DNA from: Balamuthia mandrillaris
Taxonomy: Eukaryota > Discosea > Longamoebia > Balamuthiidae
Assembly (NCBI GenBank): GCA_031835245.1
Contig: JAVKOQ010000297.1
Location: 1-63,335, forward strand
DNA: 63,335 bases
Direction: 5' to 3'
Both the position numbers and the translations under genes were made by a program. Position 1 is the first letter of the stretch; each line of letters starts with the position of its first letter. The notes under the pieces are model-generated. The model was not told where the DNA came from. It searched no databases and worked only from the letters and a program-made list of their open reading frames with translations. Of the stretch, positions 56,251 through 63,335 are shown one piece after another.

Positions 56251-56577
56251 GTTGGAAATATGAATGTTCTCTGCATTTCATCAATCCTTAGAATCTTTGA
56301 CTACTATTTTTCCTTCAAGTTCCAGCTGTAGACTATCAAATCATCAAAGTTGAACCGAGGAAGAGCATGGTTCCTTTTAAATGAGATGAAATACAACAAC
56401 AAAGAACAAGAGATGAAACAGTGCAAGCAAAGTTGTAAAAAAAATATAATATGAGCAGGAAGAGCAGCAGCTTTTCCAAATATAGTAAGGTTTCGAACGA
56501 CTATCCACCCTAATAGGGAGAGATAAGCCCCTCACTTTCTGTCTTCTCGCAACCACCCACACGCCTGTGCCAGAGTG

Positions 56578-57922
56578 ATGATGATGAGCTGGAGCTCCAA
56601 TCTCTCCGTCCATAGACCCGTCTTGCTCGCCACCGCCGCCGCAAGAGGTGGTGGGCTGACCCGCAAGTTGATTGCGGGACAACGGCGGGCGCCACTTGCC
56701 CACCTCAGAGTGGGCTTCAACACGTTGTGTCAACTACAACCTCGGCGTTGTTTTGCCTCCACAACGCATGCCTCGGGCGGAGGTGTGGGAAGTGGAGCCG
56801 CTGGCCAGACCACCACCAAACATGCGCGCGTTGGTTGCAACTTTCACTTCCGGGCAGCCGCCTACAACCTCCCTCACCCTGATAAGGCACAAAAAGGCGG
56901 AGAAGATGCTTACTACATCTCTGACACTGAGAAAAGTCTTGGCGTCGCTGATGGGGTATTTTGGCCCTTCTTTTTTTTAAAATGCGGCACAACCACTAAT
57001 CCCAACCAACAGGTAGGAGGGTGGGCCACTCACAACATCGATCCTGCCCTATTCTCCAGAAAGCTCATGGAAGAAGCACATAAAGCAGCTGATATTAAAG
57101 TCAAACAAATGTTAATGGAGAGCAAAGAACGACTTCACCAGGAGGAAGCAAAGCAACACAAATCACCGCTAGTCACAACCGACATCCTTGACATGGCTTT
57201 GCAGAAGACCAAGCACATTACAGGTTTTTTTTTCAGTCCTCCAAGCCATTTTTTTTTGTTTGTTTTTGTGTTATCGCCTGACCTCTGCTGCTGTTGGATG
57301 ATTTGTCTCGTCAGGTTCAAGTACTGCCCTAGTTTTGCTGTTGGATGATTGTGTGCTGAACGCCTCCTATTTGGGCGATTCCTCCTTTATGGTCATTCGG
57401 GACAGCCAAATTATTCACCGTTCAGAAGAGCAGCAGCACTGTATCTCTTCCCGTTCTTTTTTTTTTTTTTTTTTGCTGCCACAGCATTTAACACTTTGTT
57501 CTTGCTCTCTTCATCATTTTCCGCTCTTTCTTTCTCCTTTCTCTCTCTCCTCTTGTAAAGACTTCAATTGCCCATACCAGCTTGGTTCTGATGGGGACTC
57601 CCCAAGAAAGGCTGTGGAGACGACACTGGAAATGCAAGAGGGCGACATTATCATTGTGGGTACAGATGGACTCTTCGACAACATGTTTGACAAGCAAATT
57701 TTAGATCTGGTGAACCAAGCAAAGCAAAAAGGTATGAGCGAAGAAGCTATAGCCCAACTGCTCGCAAAGAATGCCCAAGCTATTGCCAAGAAACCAAACG
57801 TGGAGGTGCCCTTCGGTGTAAATTGTTACAAAATGCGTGGCCTTCGCTATCTTGGGGGGAAGCTAGATGATGTTTGCGTCATAGTTGCCACTATCCAACG
57901 TCCTAACAAAAATAAACTTTAA
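56578..57922 (+). CDS. PPTC7: PPTC7-type mitochondrial protein phosphatase (PP2C)
   Basis: The ATG at 56578 follows two weaker possibilities and opens an Arg/Ala-rich head (LTRKLIAGQRRAPLAHLRV) that could be a mitochondrial presequence. Exons join to KAQKGGEDAYYISDTEKSLG, VADGVGGWATHNIDP (metal-binding DGVGGW), STALVLLLDD, NASYLGDSSFMVIRD, QLGSDGDSPRKAVETTLEMQ, EGDIIIVGTDGLFDNMFDKQ (metal-binding GTDGLFDN) and GGKLDDVCVIVATI (DD motif). All PP2C metal motifs are present. The order matches human PPTC7, a mitochondrial matrix/outer-membrane phosphatase linked to mitophagy control and CoQ synthesis. Introns lie at about 56955-57011, 57222-57313 and 57440-57560, the last with long T/CT tracts. 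Stop at 57920-57922. Confidence 0.9.
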
Positions 57923-58066
57923 AAATTTCGCTCTCTCACACCTCTGCTCATGTTCTCTATCTACTCATTACAAAACAACCAGATAAAGACCGGATGGGGT
58001 GAATCAACGTAAGAGAGAGTGCATACAAACGAGAGGCGAGACATAACAAAGGAATCTTCGCTTATT

Positions 58067-59358
58067 TTAAGGAGGAGAAGGTCCACATTCAGGGACTTGG
58101 AGATCAACATAGCTGAGGCTGGGGTAGTCGTCGAAAAAGGGGCAGTTGAATGCAGTCCGAGCGTTTGGAGGGCAGGCTGTGGTAGTGCATGACCCTTCAA
58201 TGGTGTCAAGGAAACCAAATTCGTAGAGAGGACCATCAAACGTGATGGCCTCGATGTATCTAGGAGTTGGAGACTGCGCATCCGCCACGACTGCCATTAT
58301 AAGGGTAACAACAAGTTTGAAACGGTGTCAATCAAGGAAAACAGATCAGGATGATAAACAACAACAAAGTATAATGGTTGGATGAGGGTCAGCGAGGGCG
58401 GAGAAGAGAAAAAGCAGAGCCATATGTGACCAAACCTCTATAATCAGCAGTGTAGTGCTTGACGACTGCATTTCGCATGCGAACCACTGTGACAGGAAGC
58501 CGGGCAGTTTGCTGAGCATAAGACTGAACAAATAAAACAAGCTCGAAAGTGGGGGGCTCCAAGCTGTCTCCAACAACAGTGTTGGCAGCAGCTGAAAAAA
58601 GATTGTTACAATGATTGGAGATAAGATGAGAGGCGGCAGAACGATAAATAACCAAAGAGAAAACCCACCTTCAAACCACAGAGGGCTGACTTCATCCGGG
58701 CGCCTGTACATGATAAGGGGTCCGACGGTTTTGTGTGATACTCCCGCTATCGCCACAGCGGTGTACAGTCTTGAAAAGTCGAGATCGAAGGAGAATCCAG
58801 CTAGTGGAAGGGAGCCACCAATACCACTTCCTATTACCTGGGAGGTTCCTGATAGATACATATTCACGAATGTGAGAAAATTCGGACAATGATGTTAATC
58901 AGGACTGATGGCGGTAGGCTGATGGATGCCGTGATGCCAGAGGAATATAAGATCGTCCGCCTACGAAACATCCACCACTCGAGTGTACCGCGTGGAGTTT
59001 TGAGAAAAGTGTGGGGAAAACGATATTTCACTCACCTGGTTCGGGGTCCAACAGGTCCACCCGAGGGGCAAGATTGCGAAGTTGTTGGGCGAGGTTATCG
59101 TCATTTCTATGCTGTGCTTCAAATGTGCGTAACTCATTCATCTGTTGTTTCTGTTGACGTATGACCTTCATGAAGTCGTGCTTGATACCCGCTTCTCGCT
59201 GAAACTCTCCAACATCCAAAGACCTTCTGGCCCCTCCCCCCAAATCGTCATTCTTGAACACATAAGCCCAAGCACTAAACCCTTGCGCTACCGTCGCCGT
59301 CACGCTACACAGCACCAGTAATGCCAGGGCACCTAGCACAACTCGAGTGCGCTGCATC
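58067..59358 (-). CDS. Secreted protein of unknown function
   Basis: Four minus-strand exons (59358 to about 59036, about 58852-58676, about 58591-58437, about 58297-58067) join in a frame of about 290 residues. The ATG at 59358 opens a clear signal peptide (MQRTRVVLGALALLVLCSVT followed by ATVAQ). Next come a coiled segment (FMKVIRQQKQQMNELRTFEA), a beta-rich middle (GTSQVIGSGIGGSLPLAGFS, DLDFSRLYTAVAIAGVSHKT) and a Cys-containing end (IEGSCTTTACPPNARTAFNC, DYPSLSYVDLQVPECGPSPP). The four cysteines near the end suggest disulfides. I recognise no family. The start lies 216 bp from VPS22, which is divergent. Confidence 0.65.
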
Positions 59359-59574
59359 CTTGGGCGGTGCCTCTTCTCTCTCCCTGTTTCTTTGCTTCCT
59401 TTCAGCGCTGTTGGCCAAACGACCAAACTCTCTATTTGGACTAAAAAGGGAGGTGGTGATTGGATTGAACACTCCGAAACTCCGAAATCATCTGAGGGGT
59501 AGTGAGCACCATTCGTGCAGGAGTGCCCCAACCTAATAGTGAAGAGTTAGCAAAGGGGGGAAAGAGGGCGGGGG

Positions 59575-60354
59575 ATGGCGCAGCGAAGAAGAAGGGGCGT
59601 TGGCATTTCCGGCTTGCAACGGTTGCACCAACACAAGGTCTCTCCTCCTTGCGCCCTCCCTCTCTCCTCTCTCCTCTCTCCTCTCTCCTCTCTCCTCTCA
59701 GGCGTGTTTAACACGGAAGCGGCCAACAGGAAACGTTTAGTCAGGCGGGCTCCCAACTGGAAGAAGAGAGAGTAAAATGGGTATGGGCCTCCATTGCCTT
59801 TTGCATCATGTTCGCATTAGTTTGTTTGTTTTGGGTGCTTATGTGCCAGAGTCTAAGTAGATGCACCAACAACTTGGCTTGTTCCGAGAGAACTTGGCCA
59901 AGTTTGCTGCTAAATACAAGAAAGAGATAAACAAAAACCCCGAGTTTCGCCAGCAGTTCCAAAGCATGTGTGCTTCCATTGGCGTTGACCCATTAGCTTG
60001 TAAGCGCTTTCTCCTATTCCGCACTCCTTGTGTTAATCTACCTTTCTCCCTCTTTTCTCCCGTCAATGTTGTGCGTTCTCCGTTGCGCACCTCTTCACTC
60101 TCTTCTTCCTTCTCGTACGGAAGCAAACAAAGGATTCTGGGCGGAGTTGTTGGGGGTTGGGAATTTTTACTATGAGTTGGCAGTGCAAATAGTGGATGTG
60201 TGCTTGCGAACCCGACCAACCAACGGCGGTCTGATTGAACTTTCGGAGCTGCTAAAACACCTCGAAAAAATGAGAGTAGGACTTCACCAACAAACCATAA
60301 CACGGTACGTGGCAATGCCTTTCATTTGTAAATTCGAGTCCTCAAATATCTTCC

Positions 60355-60417
<63 letters not shown>

Positions 60418-60823
60418 GTTGTTGTGGCAACAGGGATGATATCGAGCGTGCCATCAAAAAGCTGAATACGTTAGGCAACGGCTTTAAAATTTTTCCTGTG
60501 GGAAGCAAGTTGATTGTACAATCCGTCCCATGCGAGCTCAGTAGTGATCACAGTGCTGTTCTTAGTCTAGCCCAAGACACCTTTTGCGTGACCCAGGCTC
60601 AACTTCGCAACGAACTCGGTTGGGTTCAACACCGGATAGACGCTGTATTGGTAAGCTAGCAGACTGCTTACTTTATTCCCTGAGCACCTGCAGGGTGGCC
60701 ATGAACTAAACAACAAGAAACCAAAAACAGAACCTAATGCTACAAGAAGGCATGGCATGGGTTGATGAGCAGGCCTCCGAAACGCAGTACTGGTTCCCTG
60801 CCTTGATGACCCAGTTTTATTGA
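59575..60823 (+). CDS. SNF8: ESCRT-II subunit VPS22/SNF8
   Basis: The first exon encodes MAQRRRRGVGISGLQRLHQH, matching the RRGVG start of SNF8. After a CTCTC-repeat intron come ETFSQAGSQLEEER, MHQQLGLFRENLAKFAAKYK, EINKNPEFRQQFQSMCASIG, VDPLA, NKGFWAELLGVGNFYYELAV, RTNGGLIELSELL-like text, DDIERAIKKLNTLGNGFKIF and LRNELGWVQHRIDAVL. The final exon is NLMLQEGMAWVDEQA followed by YWFPALMTQFY. The order and length (about 240 residues) fit SNF8 with its two winged-helix domains. ESCRT-II sorts ubiquitinated cargo into multivesicular bodies. The intron at about 60305-60433 carries a 50-bp sense CT run. Stop at 60821-60823. Confidence 0.93.
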
Positions 60824-61340
60824 AGATCATAAGATCTAAAGATATTCGAGGAAAGATAATATTCGGAAAAGGAAACGTCCGTCGACAATAAATCGGTTGT
60901 TGTTACCGTTTCCTTTTGTGGAACATTGTTCCTATTGGAGAAAATTTTCCGTAACTCCGCACGAAATCCTACCGGCCCCTGTTCGCTGGTTTTTCTCAGA
61001 GGAAACCGTTCCCGCCTTTTGCGTGCGGCACGGTACTAGTTATTTTCCTGGTACCTTTCTGTATTAATTCCTAGCCCCTAGGCCCCGCTCTGTCTATTTT
61101 CTTGCTTTTTCCACTTTTTATTTCTTTTTTCTTTGTTTTTCCTCTTTCGCATAACACTTGCACTTGAACAGCAACAACCACAAAGAGCAAGCAAGATTCT
61201 TTATATTTTGCACTTTCTATACAACCAGCAGCACCCAACACACCCCACCTTTTCGTTTTCGTTTTCGTTTTTCAAACGTTTTGGATTGTTGCTGCCCCTT
61301 GTAATTTGATATTCTTCCCCCATCCTGCTACCACATCAAC
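60824..61340. other. Intergenic region upstream of ankyrin gene 1
   Basis: About 517 bp without coding signal. It contains a tandem CGTTTT repeat (61253-61270) and T-rich stretches close to the start codon, and probably holds the promoter of the ankyrin gene. Confidence 0.4.
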
Positions 61341-62309
61341 ATGCAATCCACTGTTCTGTTTAGTTATCCCCCTTCTTCCTCACCCAGTCAGCATCAATAT
61401 ACGGAAGAGGATGAAACAAGGGGACAGGGAGGCGTGTGTAGGGCCGCTTGGGAGGGAAACCTCAAGGTGCTACAAGGGCTGGTGGAGGAAGTAAGACGAG
61501 GGAAGAATGAGATGCTGGCAGGCTATGGACCCCTCCACTTTGCGGCCTCCCTTAACAACGTGGACATAGTGAATTTTCTTTTGGAGAACGGGATGGACAA
61601 AAACGCTAGGGACGCGGAAGGCAACACCCCTTTGATGTGGGCGGTGGCTTCCAACGGTTCGGAGGAGCTTATGGAGGCGTTTGTGGACCACGGCGCAGAT
61701 GTAAATATCCAAAACTACGCCGGTGAGACTGCTTTGTACAGAGCCTCCCAACTTGGAATGGTGGAGAAGGTAGAGTTTCTGCTAGAAAATGGAGCCAACG
61801 TCTTTGTGACTACCATGGACGGGGCCACCGCCCTCCATGCCGCCGCCGCTGTTGGTGACGAGGAGATCGTGGAGGTCTTAGCCAAACACGGCGCCCCCCT
61901 CAACGCCCGTGATCACGAAGGTGACACCGCGCTTCACTGGGCCGTGCGTGAGGAGCACCCCGATTGCGTTCGCCTCTTGGTGGCCCTTGGAGCCTCCCTT
62001 GCCTTACCCAACGAGGACGGCGAGACCCCTCTCGACCTGGCTTCCTCTTGCCAAGACCAAGCCATGGTCATGTGCATTGCCTCCCTCTTGCAAGCCGTTG
62101 CCGGTAACAAGTCCTGGGAGCTCTTCTATGCTGCCTCCTGTGATGATAATGTGCAGCAGCAGCCTGGCCACCTCCTTAGCGTAGAGATGTTAGGGAAAGA
62201 GCTGGCTCTGGCTAACCACAACTTGGGAAGCCTTTCCCTCCGCGAGAAGCACAGCAACCCACCTTTCCCTACCGCCACTGGACGAAGTGCTCTGCCCGTG
62301 GCCTTTTAA
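61341..62309 (+). CDS. Ankyrin-repeat protein
   Basis: Single-exon gene of 322 codons from the ATG at 61341. About six ankyrin repeats run from about residue 55 to 245. Recognisable helix starts are GPLHFAASLNNVDIVNFLLE, NTPLMWAVASNG, ETALYRASQLGMVEKVEFLL, ATALHAAAAVGDEEIVEVLA, DTALHWAVREEHPDCVRLLV and ETPLDLASS. A short C-terminal region without repeats follows. No signal peptide or membrane segment is visible. The repeats imply protein binding; no partner can be inferred. It is unusual here in having no intron. Confidence 0.85.
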   Translation: MQSTVLFSYPPSSSPSQHQYTEEDETRGQGGVCRAAWEGNLKVLQGLVEEVRRGKNEMLAGYGPLHFAASLNNVDIVNFLLENGMDKNARDAEGNTPLMWAVASNGSEELMEAFVDHGADVNIQNYAGETALYRASQLGMVEKVEFLLENGANVFVTTMDGATALHAAAAVGDEEIVEVLAKHGAPLNARDHEGDTALHWAVREEHPDCVRLLVALGASLALPNEDGETPLDLASSCQDQAMVMCIASLLQAVAGNKSWELFYAASCDDNVQQQPGHLLSVEMLGKELALANHNLGSLSLREKHSNPPFPTATGRSALPVAF

Positions 62310-62993
62310 ATGCAGAACCCCTTCTGTTTTTATTTGCCGATAGTGTGTGGATTTGTTGGGAAGCTTGCTCTCCCGTGCTCAACGGTTGGATGGATTGGAC
62401 CCTTCTTTGTACCTTTTGTTCTTGTTGTTTTTCTCTACGATTCTATTGTGTCATTAATTACTGTCTCTGTTCCTTGCTTTTAGCAGCACTTGTGAATATA
62501 ATAAACCAAACGAAACTGTTGTAATGTAGCTTGAGATCTCTCCCCCCAAGGCTCTTCTGTAGCTCTCTCTCTGTCTCTCTCTCTGTCTCTCTCTCTGTCT
62601 CTCTCTCTGTCTCTCCTCTCTCAAGTGTAGCAGATAGAGTTCCAGTTCTCTTGCCCGTCTGCTGGTGGAGCAAACAAACCTAGCAACCGACCAACGAACC
62701 GGGGGGGGGGCAATTGCTTTGTGCGGATATCTGTATCCGCGCTGCTATCCCTTTTGGCGGTGAGCCAGCAGCAGCAGCAGCAGCAGCACCAGAAAGAGAG
62801 AAGAGGAGGAGGGGAATAAGTTTTTTCATTTGCCGTGGTAAAGAGGAGAAGAAGAAGAAAGACACGCCAAGCAAAGGTAAGCTATTTGTGCGGCAGCCTG
62901 TTGTTTTTTGATGTTTGTTGGGTGACAACAGCTCGTCGTTGACACCCACTCACCGTAACGCCCTGCCCCATTATATTTTGTGGTTGCAAACAG
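62310..62993. other. Intergenic region with GTCTCTCTCTCT tandem repeat
   Basis: About 680 bp. A (GTCTCTCTCTCT)n tandem lies at 62563-62615, a G-tract at 62701-62710 and a (CAG)n tract at 62765-62790. GTAAGC at 62877 and CAG just before 62994 look like the borders of a leader intron of the next gene. Confidence 0.5.
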
Positions 62994-63335
62994 ATGGCTA
63001 CCAAGAGGGAACTGGGAGAGCAACTCTTAGCGGCGGCTGAGAACGGAGACTTTGCTGGAGTGGAGGAGGCGTTGGAGGCCGGAGCGCCGCCCAACTACGC
63101 CGACCCCATAGAGGGTTACACGGTGCTGCACCACCTTGCCAGCGACGACGGCACGTTGGAGTGCTTCAAGCTGTGCGTGGCCAAAGGTGCAGACGTTCAC
63201 ATAAAGTCATTGGCAGGGAGGCTGCCCCTCCACCTGGCCGTTAGGGACGGCAACTGGGAGGTCCTCCAGTACCTCGTCAAAGAGAAAGGGGTGGACCCCA
63301 AGGCCCTCACAGACGCCGACGAGAGTATTTGCCAC
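62994..63335 (+). CDS. Ankyrin-repeat protein, 5' part (cut by window end)
   Basis: The ATG at 62994 directly follows an acceptor-like CAG, and the frame stays open to the window end (114 codons). It starts MATKRELGEQLLAAAENGDF and shows ankyrin-like helices (AGVEEALEAGAPPNYADP, YTVLHHLASDDGTLECFKLC, LPLHLAVRDGNWEVLQYLVK). It is a neighbour of another ankyrin gene in the same orientation. The two could be an old tandem pair, although the sequences are not closely similar. Confidence 0.75.
   Translation, partial: MATKRELGEQLLAAAENGDFAGVEEALEAGAPPNYADPIEGYTVLHHLASDDGTLECFKLCVAKGADVHIKSLAGRLPLHLAVRDGNWEVLQYLVKEKGVDPKALTDADESICH

Overview
This is a window of a eukaryotic nuclear genome with gene-dense, short-intron chromatin. 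The protein set and the style of the transcription-factor-like gene point to a free-living amoeba of the Amoebozoa (Acanthamoeba/Balamuthia-like). That is inference from protein resemblance; no rRNA or mitochondrial marker is present. Exons must be stitched across many small GT-AG introns. Most introns carry long (CT)n runs on the sense strand of the gene.

Layout. 1-8704: the 3' part of SART1 (+) and a very large CLU-domain/beta-trefoil gene (+). 8734-20876: alternating and tightly packed genes for an S28 serine carboxypeptidase (-), TFIIH p34/GTF2H3 (+), a small winged-helix/coiled-coil protein (-), TUP1 (+), U1-C/SNRPC (-) and eIF3m (+). 21000-34125: SCYL2 pseudokinase (-), a transcription-factor-like protein (-), DENND10 (-) and an MFS transporter (+). 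34182-36676: a transposon carrying an intact-looking Fanzor (eukaryotic TnpB-like RNA-guided nuclease) gene. 37040-43473: DDB1 (+) and PRPF31 (+). About 43.5-56.5 kb: an A/T-richer island of transposon fossils (Ty3/gypsy LTR elements nested with LINE fragments) and one unidentified repeat-like unit. 56578-63335: PPTC7-type phosphatase (+), a secreted protein of unknown function (-), VPS22/SNF8 (+) and two ankyrin-repeat genes (+), the last cut by the window end.

The host genes are core housekeeping functions (splicing: SART1, SNRPC, PRPF31; transcription and repair: GTF2H3, TUP1, DDB1; translation: eIF3m; trafficking: SCYL2, DENND10, VPS22). They show no operon-like pathway logic.

The most interesting system is the Fanzor element. 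It has roughly 35-40-bp imperfect terminal inverted repeats (GGACAACGAAAA cores), a C2H2 zinc finger fused to the nuclease, and a non-coding stretch downstream of the gene. That stretch is conserved almost unchanged in a nuclease-less copy at 25577-25735, as expected for a guide-RNA scaffold (omegaRNA-like) and/or transposon end. Fragments of the same ends recur at 27.3, 30.05, 34.1 and 36.83 kb. In two cases they appear to supply the C-terminal codons of host genes (the MFS transporter and the transcription-factor-like gene).
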